From assembly GCA_027035445.1 (NCBI GenBank), contig JALVUT010000346.1, forward strand, positions 1-6,812: a stretch of DNA of 6,812 nt. Direction: 5' to 3'. This DNA comes from Thermococcus sp. (GTDB taxonomy: Archaea > Methanobacteriota_B > Thermococci > Thermococcales > Thermococcaceae). The notes below the pieces were generated by a model that was given only the letters and a program-made list of their open reading frames with translations, had not been told where the DNA came from and ran no database searches. The stretch's first letter is position 1, and the number at the start of each line of letters is the position of its first letter. A program made the translations under genes and the position numbers. Shown here piece after piece: positions 1 through 5,752 of the stretch.

Positions 1-1275
1 AGAGCCGGAGGACAGGTGACCGTCATCCATGAGCAGGGGGTCGTCGGTAGCATTATCATTGTGGTGGTAGTTTCCTGTATTGGTGATATAGAGGTCATCG
101 GAATGACCACTGGCAAAGGAGGTATGCGGCCCAAGCAGGTTGTAATTGAGGTTGACTGTTGTGCCTGTGCCGTCTCCGTCCCTGTCCGTATTTATCCTGA
201 GGTCATCCCCTTCTGCGCCGCTGCTGCTGTTGTCCCGGATAATATTGTTGGTAATGGTGATGGTGGATCCATCGGTCACACTGCCGATATAGGCCCCGCC
301 TCCATTTTGACCCGTAGCATGATTCCGCCACAGGGTGTTGTTTGTCAGTTTCCAGTTGCCACCATTAGTTGACGAGAGCTCACCGAAAATTCCTCCACCG
401 AGATCAGCCCTGTTTTCGGCAAAGTAATTATTTTCAAGAGTGACATTCTTGGCATATACATACATGCCGCCACCTACGACATCGGATCCCGTGGCTTGAT
501 TGTCAATGAGAATATTACCGGACAAGGACAATGTTCCATCTTGCATATAAGCCCAGATTGCACCTCCAGCTGTTGCATTAGATGACAGGATCGTGTTGTT
601 TTGAAAAATATTATCTTTCAAGAAAAAAGAGCCTGTGTTCGATTGCAGAACTATCGCACCACCCCAATAAGAATCTGTATTTTCGTTGAACTTGTTTTTT
701 AATATTTGTGCTGTCCCTGCATCTGTAAACACTATAAGGCCAGTGCCGAAGTTACCAAGAAAAGTACTTTTGCTGACAACGATTGTGCCTGTCTTGCTTC
801 TCAACTTCGCCCCAGCATGTTGATTGTCTCTGAATATGCATTCCATGACATCAATAGATGCGTCCCCTGTATCGATCCATAAGCTATCTTTACTGCTATT
901 ACGAAAAATGAGTCCTTTCACAGTGATATCGTACCCACTGTCTTTTGGATTAGAACGAGAAGTAAAATTACGAAGGTACATGGTAGGCCAGCTTTGATTG
1001 ATCGCATGGCCATCGAAAATTGGTGATGACGATATATCTTGAGCTATTATTGTTAACAAGCCATCACGATCCTCCGGACTATAGACAAGACTATCGGTAA
1101 CATTATAGGTTCCGCCAGTCACCACAATGGTATCATCCTCACCGTTTGAGGCGGCTGTGGTGAGGGCGTCTTGCAGTTGGGTAACAGTGGTAACCGTAAA
1201 CTCTGCTGCCCGGCTGCTGTGCAGGGGCAGGGTGGTTAATGCAAGCACCAGGAAAATGGATGGTATCCTGTTCAT
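1..1275 (-). CDS. Secreted parallel beta-helix (choice-of-anchor-Q-like) protein, 3' end beyond the window
   Basis: The frame is open for 425 codons from the ATG at 1275 to the window edge, so the C-terminus is missing. Residues 1-23 are a Sec signal peptide: positive MNR, hydrophobic IFLVLALTTLPL, and SRA-AE as cleavage site. From about residue 115 to 345 the protein consists of repeating short strands and Asn/Gly-rich turns (for example GGAIWAYM, GGGMYVYA, GGGIFGEL, GGGAYIG, and motifs such as LENNYFAENRA and LTNNTLWRNHA), the pattern of right-handed parallel beta-helix surface proteins. Residues 364-369 are DRDGDG, a calcium-loop-like motif. The end in view (ATDDPLLMDDGHLSSGS) resembles the DPLF...L..GSP.ID.G segment found near the end of choice-of-anchor-Q proteins, so little more than the C-terminal part should lie outside. 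An AGGAGGT Shine-Dalgarno sits 8 nt before the ATG. It would be exported to the surface. The ligand or substrate is unknown: no catalytic residues of a polysaccharide lyase are evident. Confidence 0.87.
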   Translation of the reverse strand, partial: MNRIPSIFLVLALTTLPLHSSRAAEFTVTTVTQLQDALTTAASNGEDDTIVVTGGTYNVTDSLVYSPEDRDGLLTIIAQDISSSPIFDGHAINQSWPTMYLRNFTSRSNPKDSGYDITVKGLIFRNSSKDSLWIDTGDASIDVMECIFRDNQHAGAKLRSKTGTIVVSKSTFLGNFGTGLIVFTDAGTAQILKNKFNENTDSYWGGAIVLQSNTGSFFLKDNIFQNNTILSSNATAGGAIWAYMQDGTLSLSGNILIDNQATGSDVVGGGMYVYAKNVTLENNYFAENRADLGGGIFGELSSTNGGNWKLTNNTLWRNHATGQNGGGAYIGSVTDGSTITITNNIIRDNSSSGAEGDDLRINTDRDGDGTGTTVNLNYNLLGPHTSFASGHSDDLYITNTGNYHHNDNATDDPLLMDDGHLSSGS

Positions 1276-1283
1276 GGTTGTCT

Positions 1284-1290
1284 ACCTCCT
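1284..1290 (-). promoter_or_regulatory. Ribosome binding site of the beta-helix gene
   Basis: The minus strand reads AGGAGGT followed by 8 nt and the ATG at 1275. It supports this start, which is also where the signal peptide begins. Confidence 0.8.
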
Positions 1291-1318
1291 GGTCGTGCTG
1301 TCTGTCCTGTTCCGGCCA

Positions 1319-1349
1319 CATGGTTGACCGGTCTGGCCGGTCAACCATG
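1319..1349. repeat. Perfect 13-bp inverted repeat between two exported-protein genes
   Basis: CATGGTTGACCGG at 1319-1331 pairs with CCGGTCAACCATG at 1337-1349 around a 5-nt loop. It lies in the 106-bp gap between the CARDB gene (upstream) and the beta-helix gene (downstream). Neither strand has a clear T-run after the stem, so it is not a textbook intrinsic terminator. It could be an mRNA-processing or stabilising hairpin, an attenuator, or a dyad operator. Confidence 0.75.
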
Positions 1350-1381
1350 CTGTTTCTAGGGCCATGGCTTTTCCGGACCGA

Positions 1382-1915
1382 TTATTGGAGGCACTGGACG
1401 GTTCCCTGCCAGGTATTATTGTCTTCATTGCTCTCCTTGAGGGCCCTGTCGTCGTCAACAATAACCTGGATGAAAGTATTGGTGCCGCCCTGAAGCAGGG
1501 GGCTGTTCTTGAACCAATGGTTTGTCAGGGTACTCATTGGTCGTTGCAGCTTTTTGTTCGGGTCAAATACGGAGAGCACCATGCCGCTCGGATGATTATT
1601 GGCAAAGACCTGAATTGCCGATTTGTTGCTGGTATATATAGTGTCGGGAACTCCGGCCATGCCCTGGTTTTTCAGGGTGATTTTGAGGTAGCACTGTCCA
1701 TGCCCGTTGCTGACCGCCTCAACACGGGTGACGGTAAGGTCGGGCAGGAGTTTGGGGAAATTTTTCGGAATACGGGGTTGAGGGATTTTGTCAATGACCG
1801 GTGGATGGGCCACAGGCGTATTACCGGGAACAGGATCTCCGGCAAAAGCCTGGTTGGTGGTAAGCAGGAAACTTGCCAGCATGATGCCAAGGTGCACAAA
1901 ATGTTTTTTGTTCAT
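1382..1915 (-). CDS. Small exported CARDB-domain (Ig-fold) protein
   Basis: This gene encodes 177 residues. Residues 1-25 form a Sec signal peptide (MNKKHFVHLGIMLASFLL...NQAFA, cleavage before GDP). A proline-rich linker follows at 26-57 (PVPGNTPVAHPPVIDKIPQPRIP). Residues 58-175 look like one CARDB-type beta-sandwich: it opens with LPDLTVTRVEAV, has the strand LKITLKNQGMAGVP and ends with VDDDRALKESNEDNNT, close to the usual '...DNKIAESNEDNN' ending of these adhesion-type domains. Cys75 and Cys175 could form a disulfide across the sandwich. The reading frame is open for 42 more codons upstream, but the start at 1915 is preferred because it has the Shine-Dalgarno and starts the signal peptide. 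CARDB domains mediate binding or adhesion, not catalysis. The partner is unknown, though the next gene on the strand is a beta-helix surface protein, so co-expression is plausible. Confidence 0.87.
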   Translation of the reverse strand: MNKKHFVHLGIMLASFLLTTNQAFAGDPVPGNTPVAHPPVIDKIPQPRIPKNFPKLLPDLTVTRVEAVSNGHGQCYLKITLKNQGMAGVPDTIYTSNKSAIQVFANNHPSGMVLSVFDPNKKLQRPMSTLTNHWFKNSPLLQGGTNTFIQVIVDDDRALKESNEDNNTWQGTVQCLQ

Positions 1916-1920
1916 CGTTT

Positions 1921-1928
1921 TCCTCCTT
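1921..1928 (-). promoter_or_regulatory. Shine-Dalgarno that fixes the CARDB gene start
   Basis: The minus strand reads AAGGAGGA, then 5 nt, then the ATG at 1915. This decides for the internal start over the longer open frame that begins at 2041. Confidence 0.85.
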
Positions 1929-2008
1929 GTGGGAAAATATTGGATCTGGTCGGCATCTGTGCGAGATGTCGGTTTCATGCATGCGTCCCTGCCGGAACGT
2001 AAAAAGGC

Positions 2009-2035
2009 AAAAAAATGCGTATCAGTAAAGCGCAT
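2009..2035 (-). terminator. Weak terminator-like hairpin in the leader of the CARDB gene
   Basis: Read on the minus strand, ATGCG (2035-2031) and CGCAT (2019-2015) form a short stem with an 11-nt loop, directly followed by seven T residues (2015-2009) and another T-rich stretch. The stem is only 5 bp plus possible A-U/G-U extensions into the T-run. It lies about 95-120 nt upstream of the CARDB start, so it could be a terminator of something upstream or a leader attenuator. Weak support. Confidence 0.3.
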
Positions 2036-2040
2036 CTCCA

Positions 2041-2531
2041 ATGTTCCAGGTGATTACGTTGCGTTGTCATGTTGTGGGTGGATACCTGGCCCGGACGACC
2101 GCAGTGAAGTATGCGAGATCCCGGAAGCGGCGTGGCCCCCTGCCTGCGTGCCTTTTTTTCTGCTCTCCATAACCATGGCGCTGCGGGGACGACCAGGAGG
2201 TTTGTTGTCGGATTGGTCCCTGTACCCCGGGTTCAAGGATGTCCCCGGGCGAGATGGTAAGAAATCGCTTTCCGGCCGAAGATGCTGTGGCAGGGAATCA
2301 GGAGGAAATCAGGTGGCCCCCAAAGGATGCAGCGACTAAACAGGTACGCATGGCACCGTCTTCAGCAGCTCTTTTTTCAGAAACATTCCCTGCGCAATCT
2401 ACCTACAGTTCAGGCGATATCGCAACGTTCGCCAAAAGCTCAAATAAGACTACAGAATAGGTAGATAAACCGCAAGTTTTTTGTAAAAGAGCCAGGATGA
2501 CGAGCCGGGAAACAGAAACATCTTGTATGAT
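2041..2531. other. Stretch without a supportable gene
   Basis: Open frames here are short, low in normal protein character, and without a credible ribosome binding site. I see no family motif in any of six frames. CCCCGGG occurs twice (2225-2231 and 2243-2249). The stretch may be a leader/promoter region for the CARDB gene or decayed DNA continuous with the transposon relic to the right. Confidence 0.5.
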
Positions 2532-2629
2532 CGAGGCAGATTCGGAAAGGTGGCTGGATCCAGGATCTGTGTGAACCTGTTTTCCGGTGGGAGGCGTGCC
2601 TTCGGGATTGCCAATTGCAGGATTGAGGT
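2532..2629. repeat. Interrupted copy of the palindromic repeat seen at 6507-6613
   Basis: Two blocks match the repeat near the right end of the window. Positions 2532-2545 (CGAGGCAGATTCGG) match 6587-6600 at 13 of 14 bases in the same orientation. Positions 2607-2629 match the reverse complement of 6502-6524 at 22 of 23 bases (core ATTGCCAATTGCAGGATT). Between the blocks lie 61 bp with no counterpart. The 23-bp match is unlikely to be chance; whether the two blocks belong to a single damaged copy is inference. Confidence 0.55.
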
Positions 2630-2783
2630 TTTATGCTTCCCGGGTACAACCGGGAAGCCGGCCATGGCAACGCAGGGCAGGAACAGGAGAAACCATTCCC
2701 ATCATTCCCGGCAGAGAAAATGCGGCAGACCTTCTCCTTGAGGCCCTGCCCGGGCCGGTACCTGTTGAGAAGATAGTCCGTCC

Positions 2784-2906
2784 ACCTGTGCGCGGTCAGA
2801 GGGTGGAGTGAAAATCATCCTGAACGGCACTGTCATCATAGAGGTCAGCGAACGGTTCTCACGGTTCGCCCTTCAGCAGGTACTCCCGGTGCTGGGGCAG
2901 CGGTAA
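2784..2906 (+). pseudogene. tnpA: IS66 TnpA (small accessory protein) C-terminal remnant
   Basis: The frame through 2808-2906 reads VKIILNGTVIIEVSERF followed by RFALQQVLPVLGQR and a stop at 2904-2906. This matches the typical end of IS66 TnpA proteins: a short beta-rich segment with a hydrophobic 'LPNG..i.V...f', then 'l..vl..L...'. The N-terminal helix-turn-helix part is missing or unrecognisable. The stop TAA overlaps the ATG of the following tnpB as TAATG, as in many intact IS66 elements with translational coupling. Confidence 0.7.
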
Positions 2907-3110
2907 TGTTTTATCGGGCCGCTCCCGCCCGGGTTTGCATCGCTCCGGACGTTATCGATATGTACAAGGCTGGTAACCGACCAGCTGGAATTCGATCCAT
3001 TCTCCGGCCACCTCGTTGTTTTCTGCAACCAGACACGGGCTATGGCCAGGATTCTCTGCCGGCATCGTGATGGATTCTGCCTCTGGTATACAGGGCTGGA
3101 GAAAAAACCG
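2906..3110 (+). pseudogene. tnpB: IS66 TnpB (Orf2) remnant with frameshift
   Basis: From the ATG at 2906 the first frame reads MFYRA, then APARVCIAPDVIDMYK, matching the TnpB opening 'P..RVwLA.GvTDMRK'. After position 2968 the homology jumps to another frame: LVTDQLEFDPFSGHL, VVFCNQTRAMARILC and DGFCLWYTGLEKK, which is the diagnostic TnpB block (DPFSGHLFVFCNR...KIL.WDR.GFCLWYKRLEK). About ten codons of the 'SidGLa.LV' helix are lost at the junction. TnpB normally has about 115 residues and is required for IS66 transposition; its exact role is not firmly established. This copy cannot give a normal protein. Confidence 0.85.
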
Positions 3111-3117
3111 GCAAGAG

Positions 3118-3458
3118 ATCCATGTCTCCGGATATACCCGGGAAAAACGGGGCAGGAAATCACAGGTCGACGACCTTGCCCGGGGACAAGGTGTCCATGA
3201 TATTGAAATCCATCGTCTTCCCTGGCCTGCCAGTCCCTCTTGGACCTGTTGGAAGAGGAGCTTCTGACCGGGATGTACATTCAGACCGGTGAAACAACCG
3301 TGCAGGTACTGGCCGAACCGGGTCGAAATCTGACGACAAGATTCGTATATGTGGGTTGTTCGACGGGGAGATCCCGGCCCATCCTGATTGGCCAAGATCA
3401 TCCGACAAGGGCCGGTGACGTGGCCAAAGTTTTGAAGACACGATCTGGGATGACTTAA
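3118..3458 (+). pseudogene. tnpC: IS66 TnpC (DDE transposase) remnant, two blocks in two frames
   Basis: Block 1 (3118-3207) encodes HVSGY followed by TREKRGRKSQVDDLARG and VHDIE, matching the TnpC segment 'H.R.KRGRKpLp..LpR..v.HDl.e' ahead of the zinc-binding motif. Block 2 (3225-3458) encodes CQSLLDLLEEELLTG, then YIQTGETTVQVLAEPGR and, a little later, HPTRAGDVA. This matches the start of the catalytic core '..LL.EELLSG..ihvDETTVQVLkEpGr...yhPtRsg.vA'. The first catalytic aspartate of the DDE triad (DET) is replaced by Gly (codon at 3288-3290), and the rest of the roughly 500-residue protein is absent. Reading stops at 3456-3458. Confidence 0.85.
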
Positions 3459-4828
3459 AAAAAGGACCAGTTCAGGGAGGCCTGGGTATAAAAGTTGTTA
3501 TCCTCGTCACCACCATATTCCTGGCTGTAATCAGTGCGAACGACCAGAGAGAGACGGTCCACTATTGCCCAGTTCATCACGAGATCGCCCTGGTTAAGCC
3601 AGGAATCTTCATTGCCTGAATACTCGAGCTGATACTCAACCCTGAGCTGCAGGTGTTCCAGGGGGGTCCACTGGTAACTTGAAGTCATATTGACGATATT
3701 TTCATGTTCATCGGTATAGTATCCATACCCGAGACTGATCCTTGCGCCGGGGAGGCTGGAAAACCAGTGACTGAGCTGGATGTTGGGATTCCATTGATCC
3801 CTGCGGGCCGATCCATACTGTTCATAGTAGAGACTGGAGCCGATTTCCCAGTTATTGGCAAAACCATAACCCGCTGATATGCCGGTCAGTTGCTTGACCT
3901 CGATATTCAGGGCCGAACGCTGGCTGGCAGCGTCATAGATGGGATCCGGTTCTCGTTCCCGGGAGTAATTCATATCTGCCCAGAAGCCATTTCCCCTGTA
4001 GGAAAGGGCCAGGTAGCCGGTGATAATATGCTGACTTCCGTCTACCTTGTAATACCCGGAGTCATCATTATTGGTAAACTTTTCATCCCGTACACGAAAT
4101 GCCATGGCAAGGTTGTCGAGAAGAGGCCAGGAAAGCTGAAAAAAAGGCGCCTGCCGCTTGAGGGAAAAATCAACATCGCCATATAATTCGTTTTTTTGAT
4201 AAATGGTTCCCTCCAGCCAGCCAATACCAATGCTTTTGCCTCGTCCCCAGAATTTACTCACCTGCGCGGTTACCGCCTGCTCCTCCCAGGTAGCGAGATC
4301 ACTCTTAATGGTTGGTGCGTATTCCTTTTCGTGTTGAAAATAATAATAGACACGGGCCAACACCCGGTGTGAACGCCTGATCCTGGTTATGCCCTGACTG
4401 GCAGGCCGGTTGTCCGGGTTAAGCTGGATGGCTTTCTCATAGGCGGCCAAAGCCTGGTCATCCTCACCCAGTGTTTCCAGGATACTTCCCAGTCCCGCCC
4501 AGAGCCCATCGTTCTGCGGGTCTTTTTCTATTTTTTTCCTGTAATTCTCCTTGAGCAGCAGAAGCTGGTTACGACCCACGGATTGACCCGCGGTATCGTT
4601 GAGACCGTTGATTCCGCTCTCTTCCATGTTTAACTCATTGGTTGTATTACCAAGGTTGAAAAAGAGCTTAATCTGCTGCATCAGGCTTTTTTCAGTGTCA
4701 GCAGATGCGGTGTCATTATTTTGAGATAATGAGGATTCTGCAGATACCGGCAAGGCAGTCAGGAAAGAAAAGACAATCACGCAGCAGAAATACGTGAGAA
4801 CATGAGATGGTGAAAAGGCGTTTTTCAT
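3455..4828 (-). CDS. TPR-containing outer-membrane beta-barrel protein
   Basis: This gene encodes 457 residues. Residues 1-30 are a Sec signal peptide (MKNAFSPSHV...FLTALPVSA, cleavage before ESS). Residues 106-139 form one clear TPR unit (DGLWAGLGSILETLG...ALAAYEKAIQLNPDN), preceded by the second helix of another (LKENYRKKIEKDPQN, about 92-106). From about 155 to 457 the protein is made of amphipathic strands rich in Tyr/Trp/Gly, spaced by Asn/Asp turns, and ends in LNWSFF with a terminal Phe, the usual signature of barrel proteins assembled by the BAM machinery. The order TPR then barrel recalls exopolysaccharide secretion porins such as BcsC, PgaA or AlgK/AlgE, but with very few TPRs, and no exopolysaccharide genes are adjacent. 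A porin or secretion role is inference. The ATG at 4828 is chosen because the signal peptide starts there. It lacks a good Shine-Dalgarno, and the frame stays open upstream to 5029, overlapping transposase debris. Confidence 0.85.
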   Translation of the reverse strand: MKNAFSPSHVLTYFCCVIVFSFLTALPVSAESSLSQNNDTASADTEKSLMQQIKLFFNLGNTTNELNMEESGINGLNDTAGQSVGRNQLLLLKENYRKKIEKDPQNDGLWAGLGSILETLGEDDQALAAYEKAIQLNPDNRPASQGITRIRRSHRVLARVYYYFQHEKEYAPTIKSDLATWEEQAVTAQVSKFWGRGKSIGIGWLEGTIYQKNELYGDVDFSLKRQAPFFQLSWPLLDNLAMAFRVRDEKFTNNDDSGYYKVDGSQHIITGYLALSYRGNGFWADMNYSREREPDPIYDAASQRSALNIEVKQLTGISAGYGFANNWEIGSSLYYEQYGSARRDQWNPNIQLSHWFSSLPGARISLGYGYYTDEHENIVNMTSSYQWTPLEHLQLRVEYQLEYSGNEDSWLNQGDLVMNWAIVDRLSLVVRTDYSQEYGGDEDNNFYTQASLNWSFF

Positions 4829-4944
4829 GGCAATTGTTCTGTTTGGAGTCTGTGCAAAAGGCAGGATCGCCGGTGAATAGTCATATGACTGCAGGGCGGG
4901 CAGCTCTTCCCGGATGGTCACAATCGACCTCCGAAGAGTTGATT

Positions 4945-5148
4945 TCAGTCGAGGAAACAGGTCGATCGGTCGCGGGTCGCTGATATATGCGGTGCGTTGG
5001 AGACCGGGGAATCCTCGTTGACGATGCACGGCAGGCGAGGATGATTCCGGCGCAGTTTGACCAGCATCCTTCTGGCGGCATTTCGTTCACAATCCAGTGT
5101 GGTGGTGCCGTCCTTCTTCCTGATGATCTCCGGACAAAGAGGGAGTAT
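4945..5148 (-). pseudogene. Remnant of a second DDE transposase (IS4/ISNCY-like core)
   Basis: The frame 5148 to 4945 reads ILPLCPEIIRKKDGTTTLDC, continues ERNAARRMLVKLRRNHPRL, then PCIVNEDSPVSNAPHIS and ends at TGA. This fits the pattern '.PLaPEfI...DG..K.DCE.NAakR.L..LR..HP.L......D.l.sNaPHI' that I know from a group of DDE transposases annotated as IS4-like or ISNCY; the exact family cannot be fixed by eye. Only about 55 residues of what should be a transposase of 400 or more are recognisable. The homology ends at NAPHI, after which the usual 'LRFILGVKPGDH' is not seen. No start codon or complete domain is present, so it is dead. It lies just upstream of the TPR/beta-barrel gene and may have replaced that gene's original promoter region. 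Confidence 0.7.
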
Positions 5149-5250
5149 CCTTCTCCAGCAGAAAGTTTGGCATTCTTCCCGAAGCTTGCATAAAGCTTAC
5201 GAAAGGACGTTTGACAAGTTCGATTATACCAGGGAGTCAGCGTCTTCCGG

Positions 5251-5295
5251 AAATTGCTGAAAGGCGGGTGGATTCCCCGGCCTTTCAGCAGTTTT
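5251..5295 (-). terminator. Strong hairpin downstream of the DADGDG protein gene
   Basis: TGCTGAAAGGC (5255-5265) pairs perfectly with GCCTTTCAGCA (5280-5290). The stem extends outward with A-T pairs (AAA at 5251-5253 with TTT at 5292-5294) and inward with GGG/CCC beside one bulged G. It begins about 45 nt past the stop of the 5340-5738 gene. Its outer arms supply A- and T-tracts, so it could work in either direction, although the T-run on the minus strand is only three long. Confidence 0.6.
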
Positions 5296-5339
5296 CGAAG
5301 CCGGTTTATTGCCGACAATAGTAGGAAAACGTTCAGAAG

Positions 5340-5738
5340 TTACTGAAGGCGATCACAGATACCATCGCCATCGGCATCGATAAAGTTATCATTAATGCCG
5401 TCGCCGTCGGCATCAACAAAGCCAACGCCCTGTCCCTGGCCCATTCCGGCGCCTGGACGAACGCCAACCGGCAGGCCGGTGTTGTCGCAGATACCATCGC
5501 CATCGGCATCGACAAAGTTATCATTAATGCCGTCGCCGTCGGCATCAACAAAACCAACGCCGGGCCCCTGCTGTCCCTGGTGACGATACATGGAAGCGGT
5601 TTGGGTCTGGGTGGCAACATTGGACTGGACCATATTGCCGCCACGGAAACGTCCGGCGTCGGCATTCATCGGCATGGTTAACAGGCCAAGAAACGAAAAG
5701 GCAGTAATGGCCACGGCTGCTGCGGTTGTACGTTTCAT
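5340..5738 (-). CDS. Small exported protein with two tandem double DADGDG calcium-type loops
   Basis: This gene encodes 132 residues. Residues 1-28 are a Sec signal peptide (MKRTTAAAVAITAFSFLGLL...MNADA, then GRFRGG). Residues 29-60 are a Gln/Gly/Thr-rich linker. Two copies of a unit beginning VGFVDADGDGINDNF lie at 61-85 and 105-129; each holds two DADGDGI(N/C)D loops, giving four in all (65-73, 77-85, 109-117, 121-129). The loops fit the DxDxDG calcium-binding pattern of EF-hand-like, dockerin and thrombospondin type-3 repeats. Each unit has one Cys in its second loop (IC). A Gly/Pro-rich spacer (NTGLPVGVRPGAGMGQGQG) separates the units. AGGAGG stands 8 nt before the ATG. The protein is probably periplasmic or extracellular and calcium-responsive. 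No anchor or enzyme domain is visible, so its function is unknown. Confidence 0.85.
   Translation of the reverse strand: MKRTTAAAVAITAFSFLGLLTMPMNADAGRFRGGNMVQSNVATQTQTASMYRHQGQQGPGVGFVDADGDGINDNFVDADGDGICDNTGLPVGVRPGAGMGQGQGVGFVDADGDGINDNFIDADGDGICDRLQ
5353..5429 (-). repeat. Direct repeat copy 1 inside the DADGDG gene (C-terminal unit)
   Basis: This 77-bp block recurs at 5485-5561 with 3 mismatches (at 5355, 5382 and 5421 by my alignment), a 132-bp period. The 10-bp CTGTCCCTGG follows immediately in this copy (5430-5439) and also reappears after the second copy (5571-5580). Confidence 0.85.
5485..5561 (-). repeat. Direct repeat copy 2 inside the DADGDG gene (N-terminal unit)
   Basis: This is the partner of 5353-5429. 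Near-identity at the DNA level, including third codon positions, points to a recent duplication or to gene conversion between the units. Confidence 0.85.
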
Positions 5739-5746
5739 AACACTAT

Positions 5747-5752
5747 CCTCCT
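5747..5752 (-). promoter_or_regulatory. Ribosome binding site of the DADGDG gene
   Basis: The minus strand carries AGGAGG, then 8 nt (ATAGTGTT) and the ATG at 5738, which is also where the signal peptide begins. No convincing -35/-10 pair was found in the 200 bp further upstream. Confidence 0.75.

Larger units (their letters stand above)
2784..3458 (+). mobile_element. Decayed IS66-family insertion sequence
   Basis: Pieces of all three IS66 genes occur in the canonical order tnpA-tnpB-tnpC on the plus strand, but in different frames and with large deletions. These are the C-terminal end of TnpA, most of TnpB and two blocks of TnpC. An intact IS66 element is about 2.5 kb; barely 0.7 kb is recognisable here. 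The relic may begin further left, since in another frame 2665-2785 encodes WQRRAGTGETIPIIPG and more, which could be the central linker of TnpA. Terminal inverted repeats and target duplication were not found. The relic ends at or inside the stop codon of the TPR/beta-barrel gene on the opposite strand. Confidence 0.82.

Noticed and set aside
1364..2002. Long open frame on the plus strand (212 codons)
   Set aside because: It is fully antisense to the CARDB gene, has no signal or family motif and no ribosome binding site. The minus-strand gene explains the open frame.
2298..2351. Minus-strand 17-residue frame MRTCLVAASFGGHLISS, reminiscent of the Alg14-type glycosyltransferase start
   Set aside because: The resemblance covers about a dozen residues, the frame stops immediately, no other frame continues the homology and no ribosome binding site is present. 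Probably chance.
4881..5318. 145-codon open frame on the minus strand
   Set aside because: Its translation is Arg/Ser/Pro-rich without motifs. The real signal in this stretch is the transposase remnant in a different minus-strand frame (4945-5148).
5353..5561. CRISPR-like alternation of repeat and spacer
   Set aside because: Only two copies, 77 bp long, inside a coding frame and encoding the calcium loops. This is a protein-domain duplication.
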